A stretch of 64,000 nt of DNA from Rhodobacter sp. (GCA_027484145.1 JAIXUH010000026.1:434001-498000); one strand, 5' to 3'. Positions 16,634-27,178 are shown, counted from the stretch's first letter. Notes: generated by a model not told the origin, from the sequence alone. Program-made: numbers and translations.

Positions 16634-17503
16634 ATGAATGCAAACCTGACCATCGAAGAGCGCATGCGCGCCGCCTTGCCCGACCTGACGCGTGCGGAAC
16701 GGCAGCTGGCCACCCATATCCTGCGCCACTATCCGGTCGCGGCGCTGGGGTCGATCACCGCCCTTGCCAAGGCGGCCGAGGTTTCGACACCCACAGTGGT
16801 GCGCCTGTGCCAGAAGCTTGGGTTTCGCGGTTATCCCGATTATCAGGCCGGGCTTCGCACCGAGGTCGAGGCGATGCTCGTCTCGCCGCTTGCCAAGCAT
16901 GACCGCTGGGCCGGGGGGGTGCCGGATACGCATATCCTCAACCGCTTTGCCGATGCGGTGGTGGCCAATCTGCAAGCCACCCTCAGCCAGATCGACCATG
17001 CCGAATTCGACGCCTCGGCGGTGCTGCTGGCCGACCGGTCACGCCGGGTCTATGCGATGGGCGGGCGCATCACCCATGCGATGGCCGATTACTTCGTGAC
17101 CCTGATGAAGGTGGTGCGGTCAGACGTCACGCTTTTGTCGGACATGTCGAACACATGGCCACCTGCGCTGCTGGATATGAAGCCGGGCGATGTGCTTTTG
17201 GTGTTTGACATCCGCCGCTATGAAAACTCGGTCCTGCAACTGGTCGAACTGGCCGTCGAACAGGGGGCCGAGGTTATCCTTGTCACCGACCGCTGGATCA
17301 GCCCCGCCGCCGCCCATGCCCGCCACACAATGTCATGCCATATCGAAGCACCCTCTGCCTGGGATTCGACGGTTTCGGTGCTTGTGCTGGTGGAAACGTT
17401 GCTGGCCGCTGTGCAGACGCTGACGTGGGGGGAAACCGAAGGACGGCTGAAGCGACTGGAGACGCTTTACGACCGGTCACGGTTTTTCCGCCGCTATCGC
17501 TAG
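16634..17503 (+). CDS. MurR/RpiR-family transcriptional regulator
   Basis: A 289-residue regulator with an N-terminal HTH_6 domain (LTRAERQLATHILRHYP, then ITALAKAAEVSTPTVVRLCQ and KLGFRGYPDYQ). A C-terminal SIS domain (residues about 120-260, VYAMGGRITHAMADYF and GDVLLVFDIRRYENSVLQL) in this family senses a phosphorylated sugar or another small ligand. It is transcribed away from the ten-kilobase catabolic block and is the only regulator beside it, so it very probably controls that block. Its 3' end overlaps the convergent EamA gene by four bases. Confidence 0.9.
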   Translation: MNANLTIEERMRAALPDLTRAERQLATHILRHYPVAALGSITALAKAAEVSTPTVVRLCQKLGFRGYPDYQAGLRTEVEAMLVSPLAKHDRWAGGVPDTHILNRFADAVVANLQATLSQIDHAEFDASAVLLADRSRRVYAMGGRITHAMADYFVTLMKVVRSDVTLLSDMSNTWPPALLDMKPGDVLLVFDIRRYENSVLQLVELAVEQGAEVILVTDRWISPAAAHARHTMSCHIEAPSAWDSTVSVLVLVETLLAAVQTLTWGETEGRLKRLETLYDRSRFFRRYR

Positions 17504-18369
17504 TCCGCTGCGCGGCGGCTGCCGTAAAGCGCATTGAAGGCGACAGCGACCAGCAACACGGCGCCGCCCGCAAAGGTGCCGCTGGATGCGGTTTCGCCGA
17601 GGAACAGAAATACCCACATCGGTGCCAGCATCACTTCGAGCATCGACAACAGCGTCAGTTCTGCCGCCGGGATGACCTGACTGCCTGCCGTATAAAGCGC
17701 CATGCCCGCCGACAGGATCACTGCCCCCATAGCCACCGAGATGGCAATATCATGCAAGGGCACCATCACGCTTTGGCCCTGCGTTGCCGCACCGATCAGC
17801 GCCACCACCATGGAGAAAAGCCCGCCCAGCACCACCGCGGGCAGCATGTCGGCCAGACGCCCCCAGCGCAGCGCGATGGTAAAGGCGGCAAAGCCAAGCG
17901 CCGAGGACAGGGCGGCAATATTGCCGATCAGCGCACCGGCAGCCAGCCCTTCGCGCACCATGATATACATGCCGACGCCCGCCATACCGATTGCGACAAA
18001 TGTGGCGGGCCGCACCGTTTCGCGCAGCAACAGCCAGCCCAGAAGGGCCGCAAAGAAGGGCGAGGCCGAGAACAGAAACACGGCATTGGCGACGGTGGTC
18101 GTCTGTATGGCAAAGATCGCCCCGGCAAAGGCAAACACCAGCCCGCAGCCGCCGATCACCCCCGGCCAGCCGACCGCCGCCATGCGGGCCCATGGTTGCC
18201 CCTCTGCGCGCCACCAGATGACCACCACCAAGACCGGGATCATCCCGGCAGAGCGCCAGAACAGCACGGCCCATGTGCCCGCCACGTCGATCTGGCGGAT
18301 CATCAGCCCCATCAGCGACCACAGCACCGCCGCGACCAGAACAAGGGTCACGCCCAAACCATACCGCAT
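17500..18369 (-). CDS. EamA/DMT-superfamily transporter
   Basis: A 289-residue inner-membrane protein with about ten hydrophobic helices in two EamA repeats: LVAAVLWSLMGLMIRQIDVA opening the first, and IGNIAALSSALGFAAFTIAL opening the second. The first repeat ends with the conserved TTTVANAVFLFSASPFFAAL segment. Members export metabolites such as amino acids or purines. The substrate is unknown. It is downstream of ghrA, with a 165-base gap that holds a dispersed repeat, and converges on the RpiR gene, so it may not belong functionally to either side. Confidence 0.88.
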   Translation of the reverse strand: MRYGLGVTLVLVAAVLWSLMGLMIRQIDVAGTWAVLFWRSAGMIPVLVVVIWWRAEGQPWARMAAVGWPGVIGGCGLVFAFAGAIFAIQTTTVANAVFLFSASPFFAALLGWLLLRETVRPATFVAIGMAGVGMYIMVREGLAAGALIGNIAALSSALGFAAFTIALRWGRLADMLPAVVLGGLFSMVVALIGAATQGQSVMVPLHDIAISVAMGAVILSAGMALYTAGSQVIPAAELTLLSMLEVMLAPMWVFLFLGETASSGTFAGGAVLLVAVAFNALYGSRRAAD

Positions 18370-18477
18370 TCCGGTCTCCTGTCACTGCCCGGCGATCAGA
18401 CGGGGCCAAAGCTGCGGGGTCTGTTCCATCCGCGACCGCCTGTCGTCTGGGCGGGACAGAATTTGACTGCAGCCCGC

Positions 18478-18533
18478 GGAGCCAAGCGCGCAGGCGCGCC
18501 GGCGACCCCATCGCTTGCGCCGCAGGCGCGCCA
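18478..18533. repeat. Dispersed GC-rich intergenic repeat, copy A
   Basis: The sequence begins CGGAGCCAAGCGCG, contains GGCGAC, and ends with the 19-base core GCTTGCGCCGCAGGCGCGC (18513-18531). The same core and flanks occur at 34431-34486. It fills the space just after the ghrA stop codon. The rest of the gap to the EamA start (18370-18477) shows no gene. Confidence 0.55.
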
Positions 18534-18534
18534 T

Positions 18535-19464
18535 TCAGTAACCTCGCGCGCGGTCCACCAGATGCAGCAACGGCGCACCAGTTTCGCTGCGCCGGATGTT
18601 TTCGGCCACCACCCGTGCCGCTGTGACCGCCCGTGTGTCGGCGGCGATATGCGGGGTCACGGTCACCTTCGGGTGCGACCAGAACGGGTGGTCCGGTGGC
18701 AGTGGTTCGGTGCGGAACACATCCAGCGTGGCATGGCCCACCTGACCCGTGTTAAGCGCCGCCAGCAGGGCCTTGTCGTCAATCAGCGCGCCCCGGCCCG
18801 GGTTCAGGATCACCGCGCCCCGGCCCAGCCAGCCCAGCGATGTGGCGTTCAGAATGTTCTCGGTCTCGGGCGTGCGCGGCAACAGGGTGATCACGATGTG
18901 CGCCCCCGTCAGCGCCGCCTGCAACCCGTCTTGCCCCGAATGGCAGCGTAGACCCCCGATCTGTTTTGGCGTCCGGCTCCATCCCGTCACAGGAAAGTTC
19001 AGCGCCGTGAGCGCCTGCGCCGCCGCCGCCCCAAGGGCGCCCAGCCCGAGGATCGTCACCGGGCGCTCACGGGCAAGGGGCGGGCAGGTCGGGTCCCAGA
19101 TGTGATCCGGATTCACGATATGGCGGTCCATGCCCAGATGGTGGCGCAAGCTGTGGCCGACCACCCATTCCACCATGCCTTCGGTCAGGCCCGGATCGAC
19201 CATCCGGCACAAAGGTTGCGTCAGCGTTTCATTGCCCACAATCCGCTCCACCCCCGCCCACAGGCTGAGCACGGCCTTGGTCCGGGTAAAGGGCGTGAAA
19301 TCCTGCAGGGGGGCCGAGGGGGCATAGATCACATAGTCCACGCGTGCAGGGTCCGCATCCAGCACCACATTTGCTTCAAGCCCTGCCTCACGCAAGGCTG
19401 CGGGCAGATGATCGCGGTATTCGTCCCACAGGCTGGGGGCGGCAAACAGAATGGTCAGCGGCAT
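18535..19464 (-). CDS. ghrA: Glyoxylate/hydroxypyruvate reductase A
   Basis: A 309-residue 2-hydroxyacid dehydrogenase of the GhrA type. Landmarks are the N-terminal TILFAAPSLWDEYRDHLP, VEWVVGHSLRHHLGMDRHI, the cofactor motif TILGLGALGAAAAQALTAL, IVITLLPRTPETENILNATS, NPGRGALIDDKALLAALN and TLDVFRTEPLPPDHPFW, with the catalytic His in VTPHIAADT. GhrA reduces glyoxylate and hydroxypyruvate with NADPH. It starts 12 bases after the rodA stop codon and so is probably co-transcribed at the tail of the cell-shape cluster, though there is no evident functional link. Confidence 0.85.
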   Translation of the reverse strand: MPLTILFAAPSLWDEYRDHLPAALREAGLEANVVLDADPARVDYVIYAPSAPLQDFTPFTRTKAVLSLWAGVERIVGNETLTQPLCRMVDPGLTEGMVEWVVGHSLRHHLGMDRHIVNPDHIWDPTCPPLARERPVTILGLGALGAAAAQALTALNFPVTGWSRTPKQIGGLRCHSGQDGLQAALTGAHIVITLLPRTPETENILNATSLGWLGRGAVILNPGRGALIDDKALLAALNTGQVGHATLDVFRTEPLPPDHPFWSHPKVTVTPHIAADTRAVTAARVVAENIRRSETGAPLLHLVDRARGY

Positions 19465-19476
19465 GCGGGTCTTTTC

Positions 19477-20616
19477 TTAGCGGGGGCGGTGAATATGGGC
19501 ACTTTGCACCAGCCCAAAGGCCAGAAGCAGCACCAGCATCGCCGATCCGCCATAGGAAAGGAAGGGCAGCGGCACACCGACCACCGGGGCCAGCCCCATC
19601 ACCATCGACAAGTTGATCGCCAGATACAAAAAGAAGTTCACGGCCACGCCCATTATCATCAGGCTGGAAAAGCGGTCCTTGTTCTGCAAGGCCGACACAA
19701 AACAGAACACAAGGATCAGCCCGTAAAGGATCAACAGCGAGAACACGCCGACAAAGCCGAATTCCTCTCCCAAGGTCGTAAAGATGAAGTCGGTGTGCTT
19801 TTCCGGCAGAAAGTTCAGCCGGCTTTGTGTGCCCTGCATGAACCCCTTGCCCGACCAGCCGCCAGAGCCGAGCGCGATCTGCGCCTGAATGATGTTATAG
19901 CCTGCCCCCAGCGGGTCTGCCGTCGGGTCAAGGAACGTGTCGATCCGGCGATACTGATAGTCATGCAGCAATTGCCATGGCGTGCCGCGCGTCGAGAACA
20001 CCGACGTCACCGCCCCCACGATCACGGTGGCCACCCCGGCGAAATACCACCAACTGACCCCGGCCATCAGGATCACCGCCCCGCCAATCATCAGCAAAAT
20101 CAACGCTGTGCCAAGGTTCGGCTGCATCAGCACCAGCACGGTGGGGATTATCGTCAGCAGCACGGGCACCAGCACCCACAGGGGCCGCGAGGTGCGTTTG
20201 GGGTCCAGCCAGTCGTAATAGGCGGCCAGCATCATCACCAGCGTGACCTTCATCAACTCGGACGGTTGCAACCGCAGGCCGCCGATTTCCAGCCAGCGCT
20301 GCGCCCCCATGCCGACCGAGCCAACGAACTCGACCAACAGCAAAAGCAGGATGGACACCACATAGGCCAGCGCCGACATGTTGCGCCAGAACCAGATCGG
20401 CACAAAGGCCACAAAGAACATCAGCACCGCGCCAAGTGCAAAGACCTGCATCTGCCGCCCGGCCCAGACATCCATCCGCCCCCCGGCGATGGAGTAAAGC
20501 GTGAGCCAGCCCACGGCCGATACGGCGGTGACCAGCACCACCAGCGGCCAGTTCAGATAAAGCACCTTGCGCAGGCCCGTGGGTACAAACTTGACGCGGT
20601 ATTCCAGAAAACTCAT
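19477..20616 (-). CDS. rodA: Rod-shape-determining glycosyltransferase RodA
   Basis: A 379-residue SEDS-family peptidoglycan polymerase with about ten transmembrane helices. Typical segments are NWPLVVLVTAVSAVGWLTLY, the conserved IGGLRLQPSELMKVTLVMML, LTIIPTVLVLMQPNLGTAL, WSGKGFMQGTQSRLNFLPEK followed by HTDFIFTTLGEEFGF, and a C-terminal LAPVVGVPLPFLSYGGSAML. RodA works with PBP2 to build the lateral wall. The start at MSFLEYRVKF is chosen because it sits 10 bases after the mrdA stop; a longer version would overlap mrdA. Confidence 0.95.
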   Translation of the reverse strand: MSFLEYRVKFVPTGLRKVLYLNWPLVVLVTAVSAVGWLTLYSIAGGRMDVWAGRQMQVFALGAVLMFFVAFVPIWFWRNMSALAYVVSILLLLLVEFVGSVGMGAQRWLEIGGLRLQPSELMKVTLVMMLAAYYDWLDPKRTSRPLWVLVPVLLTIIPTVLVLMQPNLGTALILLMIGGAVILMAGVSWWYFAGVATVIVGAVTSVFSTRGTPWQLLHDYQYRRIDTFLDPTADPLGAGYNIIQAQIALGSGGWSGKGFMQGTQSRLNFLPEKHTDFIFTTLGEEFGFVGVFSLLILYGLILVFCFVSALQNKDRFSSLMIMGVAVNFFLYLAINLSMVMGLAPVVGVPLPFLSYGGSAMLVLLLAFGLVQSAHIHRPR

Positions 20617-20626
20617 GCCGTCCCCC

Positions 20627-22570
20627 TTAGGCCCGCGACGGGGCGGGGGGCCGCCCTTCGGCATCGCGCAGCGGCAGCTTTTCCAGCATGGATTCGATGC
20701 GGTTGCGCTGGCTAGCCGGATAGGCCGTCAGCGGGGGCAACCCGTCTGACAGGGCCCGCAAGATGATGTCGCGCGCAAGGGGCGCGGCTGCCGCTGACCC
20801 GCCGCCGCCATGTTCCACCACCACGGCCACCGCGTAGCGCGGGTTTTCATAAGGCGCATAGCCCACAAACAGCGCATGGTCGCGCCGTTCCCACGGCAAT
20901 TGGTCGTTCGAAATCACGCCGCGCGCACGTTCTGCCGTGGTGATATTGCGCACCTGACTGGTGCCGGTCTTTCCGGCCCAGACCAGCGCATCATCGGCGA
21001 TGCGCGACGATAGCGCCGTGCCGCGTGGCGCATTCATCACGGCATACATGCCCGACCGGATGCTTCGCATTGCATCCCCGTCAATCCCAAGCGGGGCAAA
21101 TTCCGGAGAGTCCACCTCTTTGCCGTCGATCATGCGCACCAGACGCGGGGTGACGGCGCGGCCCGTGGCGATCCGCGCCGTCATCACTGCCAATTGCAGC
21201 GGCGAGGTCAGCACATAGCCCTGACCGATCGAGGCGTTGATCGTGTCACCGATCCGCCATTCCTGTTTCTGGCGTTCCTGTTTCCACAGCTTGTTCGGCA
21301 TGATGCCTTCGGCAATCGCCGACATCGGAACATCGTGGCGCACGCCAAGGCCAAAGGCCTTGCCCATTTCGGCGATCTTGTCGATGCCGACACGCTGGGC
21401 GATGTCATAGAAATAGACGTCACAGCTTTCGGCCAAGGCCCGTTCCAGATTGACGCCGCCGTGGCCCGCCCGTTTCCAGCAATGAAAACGCCGCCCGCCC
21501 ACCTCCAGATGGCCGGGGCAACGCACGGTGGTGTCAACGGTGATCAGCCCTTCTTTCAGCGCGGCAAGGGCCGTGATCATCTTGAAGGTGGACCCCGGCG
21601 GATAGACGCCCTGCACCGCCTTGTTGGCCAAGGGGCGGTGATCATTTTCGGTCAGCAGGTTGTAATCGGTATGGCTGATCCCGCGCACAAACAGGTTGGG
21701 GTCAAATGAGGGGGCCGAAGCAATTGCAATCAGGTCACCGTTGCGCACATCCATAACCACGGCTGCCGCCGATTCCTCGCCCAACCGAGCCTGTGCGAAA
21801 TTCTGCACATCCGCATCGATGGTCAGCCGGATATCGGCCCCCGGCACACCTTCTTGCCGTTCCAATTCGCGCATCACGCGGCCCACGGCGTTCACTTCGA
21901 TCCGTTTGGTGCCCGCCTTGCCGCGCAAGTGATCTTCCAGCCAGCGTTCCGCGCCGATCTTTCCGATCTGGAACTTGGGGATCGTCAGCAGGGGGTCTGG
22001 GTTTTCGATCCCTTCCAGATCCTTTTCCGACACTGGCCCCACATAGCCCACCACATGCGCGAAATCGGTATCGCGCGGATAAACGCGGCTTAGACCCACT
22101 TCGGGCGACACGCCGGGCAGGGATGGCGCGTTCAGGGCCACCTTGGACAGGTCTTCCCATGTCAGACGGTCGGCCACGGTGATCGGCGCAAAGGGCGAGG
22201 TGCGGTTGATTTCCTTGATCGTGCGGTCAAGGTCATCGGCGGTCAGCGGAATAACATGGGCCAGCTTTGCCAGCACCATATCGACATCGCCCGCATCTTC
22301 GCGGGTGATCACGACGCGGTAATTCTGTTCGTTGCCGGCAATGGTCTTGCCGTTGCGGTCCTGAATCAGGCCACGCGCAGGCGGGATCAGGCGAATGGAA
22401 ATCCGGTTTTCTTCGGCCAGCAGGCGGAACTGGTCAGCCTGTTCGACCGACAGATAGCGCATGCGCGCGCCCAGAACGGCGAACATGGCCGTCATGGCGC
22501 CGCCAAGCAGCAGCGCGCGGCGATGAACGACGCGGGCGCTCTCTTCTGTTTCCTTAGGGCTGCGTCTCAC
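20627..22570 (-). CDS. mrdA: Penicillin-binding protein 2 (elongation transpeptidase)
   Basis: A 647-residue class B PBP. An N-terminal transmembrane helix (LLLGGAMTAMFAVLGARM) is followed by the pedestal domain and the transpeptidase. Active-site motifs are the SxxK serine in YPPGSTFKMITALAAL, SCD in ALAESCDVYFYDIAQ, and KTG in WAGKTGTSQVRNI. It cross-links peptidoglycan during side-wall growth as the partner of RodA. It begins with GTG and overlaps the mreD stop by four bases (GTGA). All three motifs are intact, so it should be active. Confidence 0.95.
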   Translation of the reverse strand: MRRSPKETEESARVVHRRALLLGGAMTAMFAVLGARMRYLSVEQADQFRLLAEENRISIRLIPPARGLIQDRNGKTIAGNEQNYRVVITREDAGDVDMVLAKLAHVIPLTADDLDRTIKEINRTSPFAPITVADRLTWEDLSKVALNAPSLPGVSPEVGLSRVYPRDTDFAHVVGYVGPVSEKDLEGIENPDPLLTIPKFQIGKIGAERWLEDHLRGKAGTKRIEVNAVGRVMRELERQEGVPGADIRLTIDADVQNFAQARLGEESAAAVVMDVRNGDLIAIASAPSFDPNLFVRGISHTDYNLLTENDHRPLANKAVQGVYPPGSTFKMITALAALKEGLITVDTTVRCPGHLEVGGRRFHCWKRAGHGGVNLERALAESCDVYFYDIAQRVGIDKIAEMGKAFGLGVRHDVPMSAIAEGIMPNKLWKQERQKQEWRIGDTINASIGQGYVLTSPLQLAVMTARIATGRAVTPRLVRMIDGKEVDSPEFAPLGIDGDAMRSIRSGMYAVMNAPRGTALSSRIADDALVWAGKTGTSQVRNITTAERARGVISNDQLPWERRDHALFVGYAPYENPRYAVAVVVEHGGGGSAAAAPLARDIILRALSDGLPPLTAYPASQRNRIESMLEKLPLRDAEGRPPAPSRA

Positions 22571-23106
22571 AACCGCCTCCCGTAATCATCGACTTCGCCT
22601 GTTGCCGGTTTGCGCAGGTCAAAGACAAAGCGGCTGGCCAGCACCACCAAGGGATAGCACAGGATCGACCACAAGGTCTGCATCAACGCAAAGCCAAAGC
22701 CCGATTGCGGCAAGAACGACAGGGCAAAGATCACGCGATAGATGAGGAGCGCCCCCACCATCAGCGCCGCCACCAAGGCCCATTCCGCCATAAAGGCCAG
22801 TTCGCGCGTCAGCGCCACCCGGCTGCGGATGAATTCCACGGCCGTCACGATCAGGGCAGTCCACAGCCCCGGCGGGCGCATCAGGATCATATCCTCGACC
22901 AGCAGCACGCCCGCCAACAGCAGCACAGGCAGGTAATCGGGTCGCCGCGTGGCCCAGGCAAAAATCACGCACAACAGCAGATCCGGCCCTGGCCAGTCGC
23001 CCGCAACTGACCCCAGTGGCAACAGCTTTGCAAACAGCAGGACCAGCGCGATCAGCAGGAACAGCCCGCGATACAGCCAGACAGATGAGCGCAGGCCATC
23101 AACCAT
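22567..23106 (-). CDS. mreD: Rod-shape-determining membrane protein MreD
   Basis: A small polytopic membrane protein (179 residues) with five or six helices and little sequence conservation; the identification rests on size, hydrophobicity and position between mreC and mrdA. Recognisable parts are GLFLLIALVLLFAKLLPLG, PGPDLLLCVIFAWATRRPDY with the usual PDLL, and RPPGLWTALIVTAVEFIRSR. The start at MVDGLRSSVW overlaps the mreC stop by eight bases; ATG codons slightly further upstream are possible. Confidence 0.88.
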   Translation of the reverse strand: MVDGLRSSVWLYRGLFLLIALVLLFAKLLPLGSVAGDWPGPDLLLCVIFAWATRRPDYLPVLLLAGVLLVEDMILMRPPGLWTALIVTAVEFIRSRVALTRELAFMAEWALVAALMVGALLIYRVIFALSFLPQSGFGFALMQTLWSILCYPLVVLASRFVFDLRKPATGEVDDYGRRL

Positions 23107-24082
23107 CGCCGGCATCCGCTTCAGAACTTGCATCGGCGGCGGGTTCAGCCTCGGGCTCGGTGCCGCGCGCAGGCAGGGCATCGGTGTTCAGCGCATCGGA
23201 TGTGTCAGGCCGCGCAGGCAGCACGGGCGGCGCAATCAGCGCGCCCGCATCGGTGATGGGAACAAGTTCATGGCTGCGCAGCACGCGCAGGAATTCCAGC
23301 CGCTGATAGTCAGCGGATAGCGTGACCCTCAGACGGCGGTCGGTGCCCATCACAACCTGCCCCACCAGAAGGCCCGCCGGGAACATGCCGCCATCGCCCG
23401 AACTGACCACCCGGTCGCCGGGGCGCACCTCATCGGCGTCCTCCAGAAATTCCAGTGGCGGAAGTGAGGTGTTGTCACCCGACAGCAGCGCCTTTTGCCC
23501 CGAGGGCTGCACAGTCACGGGAATACGGCTGTTGGTATCGGTCAGAAGAATCACGCGGCTCGTCCGCTCGCCCACCCCCGAAATGCGGCCGACCAGCCCA
23601 ATGCCATCCATCGTGGCCCAGCCGTCCAGAATGCCATCGCGCGCGCCGACGTTGATCAGCACAGATTGCCGGAACGGGCTGCCCGAATCGGCCAGCACCT
23701 GCCCGGTGACATGGGTCAGCTTGGCATCCAGCCGCACCTGATTCAGGTCCAGCAGGCGGGCGTTCTTTTGCTCCAGCTGAAGGGCGGCCTCTTTCCACGC
23801 CTTCATCTGCTGCAACTCGCGCCGCAACTCCTGATTCTGCTCATAAAGCGCGGCATAGCTTTGGAACTGGTCGATCATGCCCGCAGCCTTGGTAAAGGGC
23901 ACCAGTGCCCAGTCAAAGCTGGGCACAACGCGATCCACCAGCGCGGCGCGGAAACGTTCGACACGCGGCGAATCGATCCGCCACAACAGGAAAAGTCCCA
24001 GCAGCAGCAAGACCAGCACGCCCACCAGAACCCGTCGCAGCGGGCGAGAGAAATCTTCCGGGTCTGTCCGCGTCTTTGACAT
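23099..24082 (-). CDS. mreC: Cell-shape-determining protein MreC
   Basis: A 327-residue bitopic protein. It has a short basic N-terminus, one transmembrane helix (VLVGVLVLLLLGLFLLWRI), a coiled-coil region with YAALYEQNQELRRELQQMKA, and the periplasmic beta-barrel domain containing GARDGILDGWATMDGIGLVG. The C-terminal 50 residues are acidic and of low complexity. MreC bridges MreB and the PBP2/RodA synthase. It starts 44 bases after mreB. Confidence 0.93.
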   Translation of the reverse strand: MSKTRTDPEDFSRPLRRVLVGVLVLLLLGLFLLWRIDSPRVERFRAALVDRVVPSFDWALVPFTKAAGMIDQFQSYAALYEQNQELRRELQQMKAWKEAALQLEQKNARLLDLNQVRLDAKLTHVTGQVLADSGSPFRQSVLINVGARDGILDGWATMDGIGLVGRISGVGERTSRVILLTDTNSRIPVTVQPSGQKALLSGDNTSLPPLEFLEDADEVRPGDRVVSSGDGGMFPAGLLVGQVVMGTDRRLRVTLSADYQRLEFLRVLRSHELVPITDAGALIAPPVLPARPDTSDALNTDALPARGTEPEAEPAADASSEADAGDG

Positions 24083-24126
24083 TTACCTGCCTTTTGGGCC
24101 GCGCCGAAACCGGCCCTGTGGCCGGA

Positions 24127-25465
<1,339 letters not shown>

Positions 25466-27136
25466 GTGACCAGCGTCTCGATCTCGATGGTGCGCAACGA
25501 ACAGGACATCATCGAACCGTTTTTGCGTCATCATGCGGCTCTGGTCGACGTGATGGTCGTGCTGGACAATCGTTCGTCGGATGCGACGCGCCAGATCATG
25601 GTTTCGGTCGCGCGCGCGCTTGGCAATATCGTCATCGCCGATGTGCCAGATGCGGGCTACAACCAGTCGGAAATCATGACACGCGCCTTGCAGCATGTGC
25701 AGGGCGCGGCCTTGGCCGAGTATGTCTTTTTCCTCGATGGCGACGAATTCCTGCCCTTTGTCGATCGGGCAGCGCTCTCGCGCCACTTGGCCGGGGTGCC
25801 CAAGGGGGGTGTCGGTCTGATGCCGTGGTCGACGTTCCTGCCAGACCCAGATCTGCCCGAAGAGGTAGAGCCAGAGCCGCTGCGCCGCATGACCTTTCGG
25901 CGCAAGGTGGAAGCGCCGCTGTATTACAAGGCGGTCTATCGAGCCCATGGCGGCCTCGATGCGGGCGTGACGGTCGAGCAGGGCAATCACCACCTGCGCG
26001 ATGCCTTTTGCAAGGCACTACCATCTGTCGTACTCGCAGATGTGCCGTTGCGACATTTTCCCCTGCGGTCCACCGAACAACTGGCGGCCAAGGGTGTGGT
26101 GGGGTGGCTGGCCAATCAGGAGCGCGCGGCCGGTCCGTCGCAGGACACAGCGGCCTATCAGTGGAAGCGGTTGCACGATCTGGTACAGGATGGCAAACGG
26201 CCTGACCGCGCCGAACTCGCGGCCGAAGCGCTGCGCTACGCGCAAACCGGCACGCCAGGGAATTTCGCCGAGGGTGCGCTGCGCGCCGACCATGGCATCC
26301 GACCAGACCGCAGCTTTTCCGATGGCCGTTTTGCCGCCGCCGACCGTTTGATTGCCGAGGCACAGGCCGGGGCGGGCGGTGCCCTCGGCGCCCCATTCGT
26401 GCTGCCGCCACCGCCCGCCGGGCAGGACGCCGGGGCACAGATCAGCAATGCCTTCCATGGGGCATGGCATTGGGATTTCCTGTTTCTCGATGTGCCGCCG
26501 ATCCGCTTTGCCATTGACCGTTTTGCACCCCGATCGGTTTTGGATCTGGGCTGCGGCAATGGACTTTATCCGCTTCTCTATCAGCATCTGGGCGTGCCGG
26601 ATGTGCTGGGCGTTGACGGAATCGAACCAGAGGCCACGGTGCTGACCCCCGGCACCTATTGCAAGACCGACCTGCAACAGCCCTTTGACGCGGGGCGGAA
26701 ATTTGATCTGGTGATCTGCCTTGAGGTGGTCGAACACCTGTTTCCGGCGGCGACCGACACCATGTTTGACACTATCGCCCGGCATGCGGCCGATACGATT
26801 CTCTTTTCGATGGCTGAACCGGGGCAGCCGGGCAACGGGCATATCAACTGCCTGTCGATGAGCGATGTGCTGGACCATTGGGCGCGGCGCGGCTGGCAGC
26901 CTGACCTTGCCATGACACTGGGGATGCGGGCGCTGTCGTCGATGTCGTGGTTCCGGCGCAATATCGTGATCCTGCACCACACCGGCGAAACCGGCGAAAC
27001 TCCGGCGGCGGCGGCGCTGCGGCAGATCGGGCGGTTGCCCTATGTCTGGTATAATCAGGCTGCCGGCCAGCGCGAAACCGCCTTTGATGAGCCGTTTCCG
27101 GATATCAAGCACGGCTACGGTCTGCGCCACGCGTGA
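25466..27136 (+). CDS. Glycosyltransferase family 2-like and class I methyltransferase fusion
   Basis: A 556-residue two-domain protein. Residues 1-280 look like a Glyco_tranf_2_4 domain: SISMVRNEQDIIEPFLRHHA, the nucleotide-binding MVVLDNRSSDATRQIM, and the metal-binding acidic motif FFLDGDEFLPF near residue 90. Residues about 340-500 form a SAM-dependent methyltransferase with motif I VLDLGCGNGLYPLLY near residue 358, followed by VLGVDGIEPEA and LVICLEVVEHLFPAATD. The product may be a methylated glycan or glycosylated surface molecule. There is no signal or transmembrane segment. The start is GTG with AGGGGG five bases upstream. No polysaccharide genes are adjacent, so the acceptor is unknown. 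Confidence 0.8.
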   Translation: MTSVSISMVRNEQDIIEPFLRHHAALVDVMVVLDNRSSDATRQIMVSVARALGNIVIADVPDAGYNQSEIMTRALQHVQGAALAEYVFFLDGDEFLPFVDRAALSRHLAGVPKGGVGLMPWSTFLPDPDLPEEVEPEPLRRMTFRRKVEAPLYYKAVYRAHGGLDAGVTVEQGNHHLRDAFCKALPSVVLADVPLRHFPLRSTEQLAAKGVVGWLANQERAAGPSQDTAAYQWKRLHDLVQDGKRPDRAELAAEALRYAQTGTPGNFAEGALRADHGIRPDRSFSDGRFAAADRLIAEAQAGAGGALGAPFVLPPPPAGQDAGAQISNAFHGAWHWDFLFLDVPPIRFAIDRFAPRSVLDLGCGNGLYPLLYQHLGVPDVLGVDGIEPEATVLTPGTYCKTDLQQPFDAGRKFDLVICLEVVEHLFPAATDTMFDTIARHAADTILFSMAEPGQPGNGHINCLSMSDVLDHWARRGWQPDLAMTLGMRALSSMSWFRRNIVILHHTGETGETPAAAALRQIGRLPYVWYNQAAGQRETAFDEPFPDIKHGYGLRHA

Positions 27137-27178
27137 TGACCGCAGCCCACGGCACAGGCCGGGGCTGCGCAGCGCGGC

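Noticed and set aside
19102-20715. A 537-codon plus-strand frame opposite rodA and ghrA
   Set aside because: Composition is typical of antisense translation in GC-rich DNA; rodA motifs on the other strand are unmistakable.
26018-27130. A 370-codon minus-strand frame opposite the glycosyltransferase fusion
   Set aside because: Low-complexity antisense reading; GT and methyltransferase motifs are on the plus strand.
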